Position numbers and translations under genes: made by a program. From JANNRA01 sp031401035 (GTDB taxonomy: Bacteria > Desulfobacterota > Binatia > HRBIN30 > CADEER01), in NCBI GenBank assembly GCA_031401035.1, contig JANNRA010000185.1, positions 1 through 64,000 on the forward strand: a DNA stretch of 64,000 bases, given 5' to 3'. Below the pieces are notes generated by a model. That model was not told where the DNA came from, made no database searches, and saw only the letters and a list, made by a program, of their open reading frames with translations. Shown here in pieces: positions 48,752 to 56,677 of the stretch. Position 1 is the first letter of the stretch, and every line of letters starts with the position of its first letter.

Positions 48752-49462
48752 ATGCCGAGCGCGCCGCGCGGCATTGCCGCCGCCGTTGTTCGCTGCCGCC
48801 TCTGCCCGCGCCTGGTGGCGCACCGCGAGGCGGTGGCGCAGACACGGCGGCGCCAGTTCCGCGATCAGGAGTACTGGGGGCGTCCTGTCCCCGGCTTCGG
48901 CGATGCGGCGGCGCGGCTGCTCATCATCGGCCTCGCGCCGGCGGCGCATGGCGCCAATCGCACCGGCCGCATGTTCACCGGCGACCGCAGCGGCGACTGG
49001 CTCTACGCGGCGCTGCACGCCACCGGATTCGCCTCGCAGCCGACCTCGGTGGCGGCCGACGACGGGCTGGCTCTGCGCGGCGCCTTCGTCTCGGCGGTGG
49101 CGCGCTGCGCCCCGCCGGCGAACAAGCCGACGCCGCAGGAGATCGCCGCCTGTCGGCCCTTTCTGGTCCGCGAGCTGGCGGCGTTTCCGACCCTGCGCGT
49201 CGTCGTCTGCCTCGGCGGCATCGCCCTGCAGGGCCTCCTGCAGGCGTGGCGAGCGAGCGGCCGCACCGTTCCGTCGCCGCGGCCGCGCTTCGGCCACGCG
49301 GTCGAAGCGGCGATGGGGGGCGGCGTGACGCTCGTCTGCTGCTACCACCCGAGCCAGCAGAACACCTTCACCGGGCGGCTGACGCGAGCGATGCTGGAGG
49401 GGGTCTTCCGCCGTGCCGCCGAGCTGGCGGACGGCGCGCCCGCGCCGCGGCCGCGGAAGTAA
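48752..49462 (+). CDS. type-5 uracil-DNA glycosylase (UDGb)
   Basis: 236 residues from ATG 48752. N-terminal iron-sulfur cysteines VRCRLCPRLVAHRE; motif 1 IIGLAPAAHGANRTGRMFTGD lacks the usual catalytic Asn/Asp polar residue, as family 5 enzymes do; motif 2 CCYHPSQQNTFTGRLT. Removes uracil and related bases (hypoxanthine in family 5) from DNA. It starts 14 nt after ahcY and is followed by a strong hairpin and a tRNA gene on the opposite strand. Confidence 0.88.
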   Translation: MPSAPRGIAAAVVRCRLCPRLVAHREAVAQTRRRQFRDQEYWGRPVPGFGDAAARLLIIGLAPAAHGANRTGRMFTGDRSGDWLYAALHATGFASQPTSVAADDGLALRGAFVSAVARCAPPANKPTPQEIAACRPFLVRELAAFPTLRVVVCLGGIALQGLLQAWRASGRTVPSPRPRFGHAVEAAMGGGVTLVCCYHPSQQNTFTGRLTRAMLEGVFRRAAELADGAPAPRPRK

Positions 49463-49492
49463 GGATGGGGCACGGCGTTCCGTGCCCCATCC
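49463..49492. terminator. 13-bp perfect hairpin shared by udg and tRNA-Pro
   Basis: GGATGGGGCACGG (49463-49475), CGTT loop, CCGTGCCCCATCC (49480-49492). It immediately follows the glycosylase stop (plus strand) and the 3' end of the tRNA (minus strand), so it can terminate both. No clear T-run. Confidence 0.7.
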
Positions 49493-49498
49493 GCCACA

Positions 49499-49572
49499 TC
49501 GGGGCGAGCCGATTTGAACGGCCGACCACTCGCACCCCAAGCGAGTGCGCTACCAGGCTGCGCCACGCCCCG
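49499..49572 (-). tRNA. tRNA-Pro (anticodon GGG)
   Basis: The minus strand folds into a full cloverleaf. The acceptor stem pairs CGGGGCG with CGCCCCG; the D arm carries GCGCAGCCTGGTAGCGC; the anticodon stem CTCGC/GCGAG encloses the loop TTGGGGT with anticodon GGG at 49536-49538; the T arm carries GTTCAAATC. The discriminator is A and CCA is not encoded. It reads CCC (and CCU) proline codons. Confidence 0.95.
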
Positions 49573-49585
49573 TCACGACTTCTGT

Positions 49586-49615
49586 CTTCTAGCCGGGTTG
49601 CGCGCCGCAGTTCAA
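49586..49615 (-). promoter_or_regulatory. sigma-70-type promoter of tRNA-Pro
   Basis: On the minus strand TTGAAC (49615-49610), 18-nt spacer, TAGAAG (49591-49586), about 14 nt before the tRNA 5' end. Spacing and position fit a tRNA promoter. Confidence 0.55.
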
Positions 49616-49670
49616 CACGGCCGCGGGGCCTCGGTTGCCTGCCCGAAACCGCGCTGGTAGCGTCCGCCCG

Positions 49671-50420
49671 ATGCGCATCCTGATTTCCAACGACGACGGC
49701 ATCCGCGCCGCCGGCATCCGTGCGTTGGAAGCGGCGCTGCAACCCCTCGGCGACATCTGGGTGGTTGCCCCCGATCGTGAGCAGAGCGCGGCCAGCCATT
49801 CGTTGAGCCTCTACCGCCCGTTGCGCGTCGAACAGCTCGATGACCGCCACTTCGCCGTCGACGGGACCCCCACCGACGCCGTCAACCTGGCGATCAACGG
49901 CATCATGAAGACCAAGCCCGACCTGGTCGTGTCCGGCATCAACCACGGCGGCAACCTCGGCGACGACATCACCTACTCGGGTACCGTGTCGGCCGCCATG
50001 GAGGGCACCCTGCTCGGCGTGCCGTCGATCGCCATGTCGCTGGTGACGCGCGAGGGCGGCGATTTCAGCCTCGCGGCGGAGTTCGCCGCCCGTCTCGCGG
50101 TCGCCATCGCCGGCGGCGGACTGCCGCGCGACACCTTGCTCAACGTCAACGTTCCGGCCCGACCGGCCGCCGAGCTGCGCGGCTACGTCGTCACCCGGCA
50201 GGGCAAGCGCCGCTACGGCGACGCCATCGTCGAGCACCTCGATCCGCGTGGCCGCAAGTACTACTGGATCGGTGGCGACGACCTTGGCTTCGTCCCCGGC
50301 GAGGGCACCGACTGCACCGCGGTCGCCGAGGGCTACATCTCGATCACCCCGCTGCACCTCGACCTGACCAACCACGCGTCGCTGGCGGCGGTCGGCGCCA
50401 TGCAGGTGCGGTGGCCCTGA
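49671..50420 (+). CDS. surE: 5'/3'-nucleotidase SurE
   Basis: 249 residues from ATG 49671. The metal-binding opening is MRILISNDDGIRAAGI (Asp pair), then VVAPDREQSAASHSLSLYRP with the serine loop, VDGTPTDAVNLAINGI and VVSGINHGGNLGDDITYSGT with the conserved Asn ligand. Dephosphorylates nucleoside monophosphates in stationary phase. It overlaps the M23 peptidase gene by 10 nt, recalling the surE-pcm-nlpD block of other proteobacteria (pcm is missing here). Confidence 0.95.
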   Translation: MRILISNDDGIRAAGIRALEAALQPLGDIWVVAPDREQSAASHSLSLYRPLRVEQLDDRHFAVDGTPTDAVNLAINGIMKTKPDLVVSGINHGGNLGDDITYSGTVSAAMEGTLLGVPSIAMSLVTREGGDFSLAAEFAARLAVAIAGGGLPRDTLLNVNVPARPAAELRGYVVTRQGKRRYGDAIVEHLDPRGRKYYWIGGDDLGFVPGEGTDCTAVAEGYISITPLHLDLTNHASLAAVGAMQVRWP

Positions 50421-51103
50421 GCGCGGTACCGCCACTGCGGCGCGCCGCCGCGCGGCTGCTGATGGCCCTGGCGGTGGTGAGCGGCTGTGCCGCGCAGCCG
50501 GCGCGGCGTGGTGTGCCGCCCGGCGTGGCGGCCGGGCACGGGCACGCGGCGGCCGTCGTTGGCACCGACGCCGCGGCGCGGCGCGCCGCCCGGGCATTGC
50601 GGACCGTGTCGGAGGTCGACCAGCCGGTGGCGGTGGCGCCGCTCGACGGGCTGGCGCTGGCGCCGGTGCGGCGCGCCGCCAGTGCGGTGGCGCCGCGCGG
50701 TGCGCCGCGCCTGGCCTGGCCGATCGACGGCGGCACCGTCAGCTCGCGCTACGGCCGGCGCGGCCGCCGCCACCACGACGGCATCGACATCTCGTCGCCG
50801 ATCGGCACCCGCGTGCTGGCGGCGGCCGACGGCGTCGTCGTCTATGCCGCCGCGCTGCGCGGCTACGGGCGCATGATCATCGTGCGCCATCCACGCGGTT
50901 ACGACACCGTCTACGCGCACAACGCGCGTCACTTCGTCGAGCGCGGCGCGCGGGTCCGCCGTGGCCAGGCCATCGCCAGCGTCGGCCGCACCGGTCGTAC
51001 CACCGGCCCCAACCTGCACTTCGAGGTCCGCAAGGACAACGTCGCCCACGACCCGCTGAGATTTCTGTCGCCGCGTCCCGACGCGGTGGCGCAAGGAGAG
51101 TGA
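50411..51103 (+). CDS. M23-family (NlpD/EnvC-like) peptidase lipoprotein
   Basis: 230 residues from GTG 50411. Signal peptide with lipobox VVSGC (C near residue 26), a variable low-complexity linker to about residue 100, then the LytM domain: WPIDGGTVSSRYGRRGRRHH, DGIDISSPIGTRVLAAADG, GYDTVYAHNARHFVERGARV and the final TTGPNLHFEVRKDN. HHDGIDI and LHFEV provide zinc ligands, so unlike NlpD it may be catalytically intact. There is no LysM domain. It follows surE directly and precedes apt by 1 nt. Confidence 0.88.
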   Translation: MALSAVPPLRRAAARLLMALAVVSGCAAQPARRGVPPGVAAGHGHAAAVVGTDAAARRAARALRTVSEVDQPVAVAPLDGLALAPVRRAASAVAPRGAPRLAWPIDGGTVSSRYGRRGRRHHDGIDISSPIGTRVLAAADGVVVYAAALRGYGRMIIVRHPRGYDTVYAHNARHFVERGARVRRGQAIASVGRTGRTTGPNLHFEVRKDNVAHDPLRFLSPRPDAVAQGE

Positions 51104-51104
51104 G

Positions 51105-51617
51105 ATGGATCTGCGCCGCTATATTCGTGACGTCCCCGACTTTCCGAAAGCGGGCATCCTGTTCCGCGACATCACCCCGCTGCTCGCCGACGGGCCGGCG
51201 CTGCGCTGGACCGTCGATCACCTGGCCGATCGCTACCGCGGCAGCATCGACGTCGTGCTCGGCATCGAATCGCGCGGCTTCATCATCGGCTCGGCCCTGG
51301 CCTACGCACTCGGCGTCGGCATCGCCATCGTCCGCAAGCCGGGCAAGCTGCCGGCGCAGACCTTCGCGGCGAAGTACGAGCTCGAGTACGGCAGCGACGT
51401 GCTGGAGATCCACCGCGACGCCTTCGGTGACACCGCACGCGTCCTGATCGTCGACGATCTGCTCGCCACCGGCGGTACCGCCAGCGCCGCCATCGCGCTG
51501 GTCGAGCGGCTGCAGGGCGAGATCGTCGAGTGCGCGGTGATCATCGAGCTGTCGTTCCTGCGCGGCCGCCAGCGCCTGGCGCCGCACCCGGTCTACTCGA
51601 TCATCCAATACGAGTGA
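51105..51617 (+). CDS. apt: adenine phosphoribosyltransferase
   Basis: 170 residues with AGGAGAG upstream. Family opening LRRYIRDVPDFPKAGILFRD and ITPLL; GIESRGFIIGSALAYALGVG; KPGKLPAQTF; PRPP loop VLIVDDLLATGGTASAAI. Salvages adenine to AMP. It forms a tight cluster with surE and the M23 gene. Confidence 0.95.
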   Translation: MDLRRYIRDVPDFPKAGILFRDITPLLADGPALRWTVDHLADRYRGSIDVVLGIESRGFIIGSALAYALGVGIAIVRKPGKLPAQTFAAKYELEYGSDVLEIHRDAFGDTARVLIVDDLLATGGTASAAIALVERLQGEIVECAVIIELSFLRGRQRLAPHPVYSIIQYE

Positions 51618-51671
51618 CGCGGCGGGCGCCCCTGCGTGGACATCGGCGGCGCGATCGACGACACTGCTGCC

Positions 51672-52571
51672 ATGCATGCGCACGCGCACGCGCACTCCAG
51701 CGAGCGCTCCCGCGATCGCCGCGCCCTGCGCTGGGCGCTGGCGCTGACAGCGGCGTTCTGCGTCGTGGAGTTCGTCGGCGGCTGGTTGACGAACAGCCTG
51801 GCACTGCTCTCCGACGCGGTGCATATGCTGACCGACGTCGCCGCGCTGAGCCTGGCCCTGGCCGCCCTGTGGGTGGCGGGCCGGCCGGCAACGGGCAGCA
51901 AGACCTTCGGCTATCATCGCGCCGAGATCCTCGCCGCCCTGGCCAACGGGGTGCTGCTGGGGTTCGCGGTGCTGTTCATCCTGCGCGAGGCCTGGGAGCG
52001 TCTGGCGGCGCCGACGCCGGTCGACACCGGCGGTATGATGCTGGTGGCGGCGGCCGGGCTGGGGATCAATCTGGTCTGCGCCCGCCTGCTGGCGCCGGGC
52101 GAGGGCAGCAGTCTGAACCGCCGCGCCGCCTTCTTGCATGTGCTGTCGGATCTGTTCGGATCGCTCGGCGCGCTGGTGGCCGGCGCGGTGATCGCGCTGA
52201 CCGGCTGGCAGCAGGCCGACGCGCTCGCCGCCGTGCTGATCAGCGTGCTGATCCTGGTCAACGCCTGGCGCCTGGTGCGCGAGTCGCTCGACATCCTGAT
52301 GGAGGCGGTGCCGCCGCATATCGATCTCGACCACCTGCGCGAGGCGATGGCGCGCGTGCCCGGCTGCTGCCGCGTCCACGACCTGCACGTGTGGACGCTC
52401 ACCACCGGACATCACGCACTGTCGGCGCACGCGGTGGTCGAACCCGCCGCCGACGGCGAGGCGATCCTGCAGGCGCTGCAGCGCCTGCTGGCCGAGCGCT
52501 TCGAGGTGCACCACGTCACCATCCAGCTCGAGTGCAGGCGTCCCTGCGAGCCGGAGAGCGTACACGCCTGA
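51672..52571 (+). CDS. cation diffusion facilitator (CzcD/ZitB-like) transporter
   Basis: 299 residues from ATG 51672, which gives a His-rich start (MHAHAHAHSS); GTG 51636 would add 12 residues. Six helices; the transport-site motif HxxxD occurs twice, in LLSDAVHMLTDVAAL (TM2) and AFLHVLSDLFGSLGALV (TM5). The cytoplasmic C-terminal domain has RVHDLHVWTLTTGHHALSAH. It exchanges Zn2+/Co2+/Cd2+ for protons at the inner membrane. No metal-responsive regulator is adjacent. Confidence 0.9.
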   Translation: MHAHAHAHSSERSRDRRALRWALALTAAFCVVEFVGGWLTNSLALLSDAVHMLTDVAALSLALAALWVAGRPATGSKTFGYHRAEILAALANGVLLGFAVLFILREAWERLAAPTPVDTGGMMLVAAAGLGINLVCARLLAPGEGSSLNRRAAFLHVLSDLFGSLGALVAGAVIALTGWQQADALAAVLISVLILVNAWRLVRESLDILMEAVPPHIDLDHLREAMARVPGCCRVHDLHVWTLTTGHHALSAHAVVEPAADGEAILQALQRLLAERFEVHHVTIQLECRRPCEPESVHA

Positions 52572-52591
52572 CGTGGGACGGAAGCGGACGG

Positions 52592-53404
52592 TCAGACGCG
52601 GGCGCCGGCGAGCGCGGCGCCGGCATCGATGCCGCCTGTGAATCCGAGGAGCGCGGCGCTGAACAGCTCCGGTTGTTCGAGCGGCAGGTTGTGGCCGGTG
52701 TCGGGCAGCATCAGCAGTCGCGCGGCGGGCAGGGCGCGGTGCAGCTTCACCGAGCCGCCCGGCGGCGTCAGCTGATCGGCGAGGCCCTGCAGGATCAACA
52801 CCGGCAATCGCACCCCGGCCAGCGCCGCGGTCCAGCCGTAGTCGCTCATGGCGCGCGCCGCCGCGGCATAGGCGCGCGGGTCGTTGCGGGCGGTCTGCTC
52901 GCCGGCAGCGGCGACCACCTCGGGGTGGCGCGCGGCGAAGCTGGGCGCGAAACTGCGCGACGCGTTGCGGGCGCCGCTGCCGAAGCCGCGTTGCTCGATG
53001 CTGTCCGCGAGGCGCTGCCAGCCGGCGGTGGCGGCGGCGGCGATCTCGCTCGAGGTGCTGCACAGGATCAGCGACCGCAGCCGCTGCGGATGGTCGAGGG
53101 CGAAGCGTTGCGCGATGACCCCACCCATGGAGATGCCGGCAAGATGGACACGCGCCAGGTCGAGGGCATCGAGCAGGGCCAACAGATCGGCGGCGAAGAG
53201 CGCGGCGCTGTAGGGCCCGGCCGGTTTGTCCGAGGCGCCGAAGCCGCGCACGTCCCAGCGCAGCAGCTGATGATGGGTCGCCAGAGCCGGCGCCACCGCA
53301 TCCCAGAAGTGCAGCGAATCGCCGAGCCCGTGCGTCAGGACCAGCGGCGTCCCCTCGCCCTCGAGCAGGTAGTTGAGCGTGACACCGCCGACATCGATGC
53401 GCAT
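52592..53404 (-). CDS. alpha/beta-fold hydrolase
   Basis: 270 residues from ATG 53404; the open frame extends further, but that part is repeat sequence and overlap. Oxyanion segment VLTHGLGDSLHFWDAVAP, nucleophile elbow AGISMGGVIAQRFAL, acid region VLILQGLADQLTPPGGSVKL and the catalytic histidine in LPDTGHNLPLEQPELFS. Most similar in layout to 3-oxoadipate enol-lactonase/PcaD-like hydrolases, though context gives no pathway. It converges with the CDF gene. Confidence 0.85.
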   Translation of the reverse strand: MRIDVGGVTLNYLLEGEGTPLVLTHGLGDSLHFWDAVAPALATHHQLLRWDVRGFGASDKPAGPYSAALFAADLLALLDALDLARVHLAGISMGGVIAQRFALDHPQRLRSLILCSTSSEIAAAATAGWQRLADSIEQRGFGSGARNASRSFAPSFAARHPEVVAAAGEQTARNDPRAYAAAARAMSDYGWTAALAGVRLPVLILQGLADQLTPPGGSVKLHRALPAARLLMLPDTGHNLPLEQPELFSAALLGFTGGIDAGAALAGARV

Positions 53405-53467
53405 CGAACTGCGATAGAAGAGGGGCGACAGCGGTGCAACACGCCTGCTGCACGGGTGTTCCGTTTG

Positions 53468-53560
53468 CCGGGAGCGCGGGCGGCTCGCCCGCATCCGACG
53501 ACACCGGCGCCGCGCAGCGGCGCCCTCCATACGGAGCGGGCGGGCCGCCCGCGCTCCCGG
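53468..53560. repeat. nested inverted repeats (REP/BIME-like) with 17-bp arms
   Basis: CCGGGAGCGCGGGCGGC (53468-53484) is repeated in inverse at 53544-53560. Each arm also overlaps its own hairpin of the GCGGGCG...CGCCCGC type, and the 59-nt interior holds a further GGCGCCGCGCAGCGGCGCC stem. It occupies the divergent gap between the hydrolase and the DUF547 gene. Its sequence is unrelated to the REP-like family at 70-845. Confidence 0.7.
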
Positions 53561-53611
53561 ATGGAGAACCCATTGCCAGGCGGTGAACGGTTCCCTACAG
53601 TATTGAGGACG

Positions 53612-54343
53612 ATGTCTTTCGTCCGCCGAGTCCTGCTCGCCGCCCTGCTGCTCGCCGGCGCGGCGCGCGCCGACGACCTGCACGCGCCGCTCGACGCGTT
53701 GTTGCCGACCTATGTCGACGCGCAGGGGCGGGTCGCCTACCGCGATCTGGCGGCGCGCGGCGCGGCGGCGCTCGACGCCTACCTGCAGGCGATGGCCGTC
53801 GCCGACCCGTCGACCCTGCCGCAGTCCGAGCAGATTGCCTTCTGGCTCAACGCCTACAACGCCCGCGCCCTGCGCGGCGTGCTGGACGGCTACAGTGGCG
53901 AGGGCGTCTTCGCGCGCAAGCGGTTCTTCTCCTTCTACTCGTTTCCGCTCGCCGGCCGCACGCGCACCCTCGACGAGATCGAGAACGACATCCTGCGCAC
54001 GCAGTTCGCCGAGCCGCGCATCCATTTCGCCCTCGTCTGCGCCTCGACCAGTTGCCCGATCCTGCGCCGCGAGGCCTATCGTGGGGCGCGGCTCGACGCG
54101 CAGCTCGATGAGCAGGCGCGCGGCTTTCTCGGCGATCCGGGCCGCAACCAGTTCGGCCCCGGCGAGACGCTGCGCCTGTCGATGATCTTCAAGTGGTTCC
54201 AGGCCGACTTCGACAAGGCGGCCGGGTCGGTGGCGGCCTTCGTCGCGCGCTGGGCACCGGCGCCGGTGCCGGCGGCGACGCCGATCGAGTATCTCGATTA
54301 CGATTGGACGCTGAACGCCCAGGCCGGTCAGCGCCCTGAGTGA
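53612..54343 (+). CDS. DUF547-family exported protein
   Basis: 243 residues: signal peptide (VRRVLLAALLLAGAARA), then a DUF547 domain with EQIAFWLNAYNARALRGVL, FYSFPLAGRTRTLDEIENDI, FALVCASTSCPILRREAYRG and the C-terminal LSMIFKWFQADF. The conserved N-A-Y-N and C-A-S-x-S-C-P motifs suggest an enzymatic pocket, but no activity is established. It is translationally coupled (TGATG) to the next glycosyltransferase gene, a pairing seen in other bacteria. Confidence 0.88.
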   Translation: MSFVRRVLLAALLLAGAARADDLHAPLDALLPTYVDAQGRVAYRDLAARGAAALDAYLQAMAVADPSTLPQSEQIAFWLNAYNARALRGVLDGYSGEGVFARKRFFSFYSFPLAGRTRTLDEIENDILRTQFAEPRIHFALVCASTSCPILRREAYRGARLDAQLDEQARGFLGDPGRNQFGPGETLRLSMIFKWFQADFDKAAGSVAAFVARWAPAPVPAATPIEYLDYDWTLNAQAGQRPE

Positions 54344-55020
54344 TGCGGCTGGCCGTCGTCATCCCGGCCCTCGACGAAGCGGCGCAACTCGCCGCGACGA
54401 TCGCCAGCACGCGCGGCCCCGCCGTCGCCGAATGCATCGTCGTCGACGGCGGCAGCCGCGACGCCAGCGTCGCCGTGGCCCGCGCCGAGGGCGCGCTGGT
54501 GATCGACGCGCCGCGCGGGCGGGCCAGGCAGATGAACGCCGGCGCCGCCCGCGCGAGCGCTGAGGTGCTGCTCTTCCTGCACGCCGATACGCGTCTGCCG
54601 CCCGGCTTCGATGCCGCCGTGCTGGCGGCGCTGCGCGACGCGGCAGTCGTCGGCGGGCGCTTCGACGTGCGCTTCGCGCCCAACTCGCCGCTGCTGGCGC
54701 TGACCGCGGCACTGATGAACCGGCGCTCGCGCCTGACCGGCATCGCCACCGGCGACCAGGCGCTGTTCGTCCGCCGCCAGGTCTTCGAGAGCATGGGCGG
54801 CTTCGCCGACGAGCCATTGATGGAGGACGTCGCCTTCACCCGTGCCCTCAAACGCCAAGGCCGTATCGCCAGCCTGCGGCAGCGCGTCACCACCTCCTCC
54901 CGGCGCTGGCAGAGCGACGGCCCGCTGCGCACGATCCTGCTGATGTGGTGGCTGCGCTTCCTCTATTGGCGCGGCGTCTCGCCGACGCAGCTGAAGCGGC
55001 GCTACGCCGACACCCGCTGA
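54343..55020 (+). CDS. family 2 glycosyltransferase, TIGR04283-like
   Basis: 225 residues from ATG 54343, which overlaps the DUF547 stop by one base. The GT-A fold opens with LAVVIPALDEAAQLAATIAS and CIVVDGGSRDASVAVARAEG; the DxD is in LLFLHADTRLPPGFD; ATGDQALFVRRQVFESMGGF and LMEDVAFTRALKRQGRI are characteristic of TIGR04283, a group linked to arsenosugar-type biosynthesis in some organisms. No arsM/arsS genes are present, so that role is not claimed. Confidence 0.85.
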   Translation: MRLAVVIPALDEAAQLAATIASTRGPAVAECIVVDGGSRDASVAVARAEGALVIDAPRGRARQMNAGAARASAEVLLFLHADTRLPPGFDAAVLAALRDAAVVGGRFDVRFAPNSPLLALTAALMNRRSRLTGIATGDQALFVRRQVFESMGGFADEPLMEDVAFTRALKRQGRIASLRQRVTTSSRRWQSDGPLRTILLMWWLRFLYWRGVSPTQLKRRYADTR

Positions 55021-55062
55021 GGGGCGCCGCCCGGTCGTCGGCCGGCGATCGAGCCCCGTCGA

Positions 55063-55104
55063 CGGCCGCGAACATGCGGCCGGCGCAGTATGCAGACTGC
55101 GCCG
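55063..55104. promoter_or_regulatory. two dyads upstream of a sigma-54 promoter (candidate activator sites)
   Basis: Dyad 1: CGGCCGC (55063-55069) and GCGGCCG (55076-55082). Dyad 2: CGGCGCAGT (55081-55089) and ACTGCGCCG (55096-55104). Both have a 6-nt centre, and their midpoints are exactly 20 bp (about two helical turns) apart. They lie roughly 75-95 bp before the expected transcription start, where NtrC-type activators bind. Dyad 1 could instead be a terminator hairpin for the preceding gene. Confidence 0.4.
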
Positions 55105-55140
55105 TTGGCCCTTCGCCGCCGCGCCGGAAGCGCCTCCGGG

Positions 55141-55157
55141 CTGGCACGGCGCTTGCG
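55141..55157 (+). promoter_or_regulatory. sigma-54 (-24/-12) promoter
   Basis: CTGGCACG, four bases, TTGC at 55153-55156: a match to the consensus YTGGCACG-N4-TTGC with the GG and GC doublets exactly 10 nt apart. Transcription would start near 55168, leaving a short leader with GAGGAGGA before ATG 55192. Confidence 0.85.
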
Positions 55158-55191
55158 ATCTCCTCGGGTCACACCAACCGAGGAGGACCAG

Positions 55192-55413
55192 ATGGACTTT
55201 ATCGACCCAATGGCAATGACGAATGCAGCCCTGACCGGCAGCATGGACTTTGGCGGCTGGCCGATCATGTGGATGACGCTGGTCGGCTTGTTGATCGGCT
55301 CGGCGGCGGCGATCGCTCTCGCCGGCGCGCCGTTGCGTCTGAAGACGCGCTGGTCGCGGCCACGCCTGCCGCAGGTCGGCGCCGTCGCCGCCCTCGCCGG
55401 GCGGGCGCGCTGA
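55192..55413 (+). CDS. 73-aa membrane protein under sigma-54 control
   Basis: Starts at ATG 55192 behind a near-perfect GAGGAGGA site, 36 nt past the -12 element. Residues 1-20 are methionine-rich and polar-acidic (MDFIDPMAMTNAALTGSMDF); residues 22-45 form one membrane helix (GWPIMWMTLVGLLIGSAAAI); the tail is strongly basic (LRLKTRWSRPRLPQ), predicting a cytoplasmic C-terminus. I recognise no family. The kinase gene begins 38 nt later. Given the dedicated promoter it is likely the main output, or a feedback sensor, of the adjacent two-component system. Confidence 0.8.
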   Translation: MDFIDPMAMTNAALTGSMDFGGWPIMWMTLVGLLIGSAAAIALAGAPLRLKTRWSRPRLPQVGAVAALAGRAR

Positions 55414-55451
55414 GCGCTGCGGACGCGCGGCGGGGATGCTAAGGGAGCGGC

Positions 55452-56675
55452 GTGACGTTTCTCGGCCTGATCGTCGCGGTGGCGCTGTTCTTCTACGTGC
55501 GCAACCGCACCCTGACGCGCGATCCGCTGGCGCCGGCGCCGCCGGCGGCGGACGCCTCGTCCTGCTCGAACGAGTGGCATGGCGCCTGGGTGCAGAAGTT
55601 CCAGCGCCACCTCGAACGCGAACAGCGCCGGTGGCAGCGCCAGGCGGCGCGTGCCGAGCGGCGCTACGGCGTCAAGATCACCGTGCCGCCGATCCGTATC
55701 GCCGCCACCGCCGCGGCCAGTGCCGCCGACGCCGCCAGCGACTCGCAGGTCCTCGAGCGGGCCCGCAAGCGGGCGCGCGCCGAGACCGCTTTCTACACGC
55801 ACCTGATGGCCTACCTCGGCGTCGTCGCACTGCTGGCGTTGATCAACCTCTTGACCACCGCCTATCCGTGGTTCATCTGGCCGGCGCTCGGCTGGGGCAT
55901 CGGCATTGTCTCCCACTACATGGCCGTCTTCGGCAGTCGCGTCATGCGCGAGCGCTACTTCGAGCCGGCAGTCGAGCGCGAGGTGCGGCGCGAGCGCGTC
56001 GCCCTGCAGAGCGAGAAGCAGGCCAGCATCGACGTGCTCTCCTCGACCCTGGCGCACGAGATCCGCAACCCCATCGCCGCCGCCAAGAGCCTGGTGCAGC
56101 AGATGGGCGAGCAGCCGACCTCGCCGGACAACGTCGAGTACGCGCGCGTCGCCATCGACGAGCTCGATCGGGTGGAGAAGCGCATCTCGCACCTGCTGCG
56201 CTTCGCCAAGGAAGAGGACTACCAGTTCGATCGCGTCGACCTCGCCGGCGTCGTCGACGCGGCGCTGACGCAGTTGCGGGCGAAGCTCGATACGGCCCAG
56301 GTGCGCGTGGCGCGCACCTACCTGCAGGGCCCGATGGTCCTCGCCGACGGCGAGAAGCTGAAACAGGTCTTCGTCAACGTGCTCGACAACGCCCTCGACG
56401 CGCTCGGCGACCTCGCGGACGAACGGCGCATCGACGTGTTCATCGAGCGCGGCGACAAGCGCGTCACCGTCCGCCTGCGCGACAATGGCGCCGGCGTCGA
56501 CGCCGTGCAGCTGGAGCGCATCTTCAGCCCCTTTTTCACGACCAAATCCAACGGTACCGGCCTCGGCATGGCGATCTCAAAGAAGATCGTCGAGGCGCAC
56601 GAGGGGACCATCGACGTCGTCAGCGAGCCCGGCCGCGGCACCGAGTTCGCCGTCGCGCTGCCGTTGCCGGAGTGA
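55452..56675 (+). CDS. histidine kinase with N-terminal 2TM domain
   Basis: 407 residues from GTG 55452 with AAGGGAG upstream. An N-terminal membrane helix (FLGLIVAVALFFYV) and a charged helical stretch (about 40-75) precede a 2TM-domain-like hairpin at about 109-165: FYTHLMAYLGVVALLALINL and then YPWFIWPALGWGIGIVSHYM. HisKA has H202 in TLAHEIRNPIAAAKS; the ATPase shows VFVNVLDNALDAL (N box), DNGAGVD, FSPFFTTK and GTGLGMAI. There is no PAS, HAMP or periplasmic sensor domain, so the membrane hairpin itself must sense. It partners the NtrC-type regulator 2 nt downstream. Confidence 0.9.
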   Translation: MTFLGLIVAVALFFYVRNRTLTRDPLAPAPPAADASSCSNEWHGAWVQKFQRHLEREQRRWQRQAARAERRYGVKITVPPIRIAATAAASAADAASDSQVLERARKRARAETAFYTHLMAYLGVVALLALINLLTTAYPWFIWPALGWGIGIVSHYMAVFGSRVMRERYFEPAVEREVRRERVALQSEKQASIDVLSSTLAHEIRNPIAAAKSLVQQMGEQPTSPDNVEYARVAIDELDRVEKRISHLLRFAKEEDYQFDRVDLAGVVDAALTQLRAKLDTAQVRVARTYLQGPMVLADGEKLKQVFVNVLDNALDALGDLADERRIDVFIERGDKRVTVRLRDNGAGVDAVQLERIFSPFFTTKSNGTGLGMAISKKIVEAHEGTIDVVSEPGRGTEFAVALPLPE

Positions 56676-56677
56676 CC

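Noticed and set aside
49499..49572. tRNA-Pro as an integration site
   Set aside because: No integrase, direct repeat of the tRNA end or foreign-looking genes lie on either side.
54343..55020. Arsenosugar biosynthesis cluster
   Set aside because: Only the TIGR04283-like transferase and DUF547 are present; arsM, arsS and arsenic transport genes are missing.
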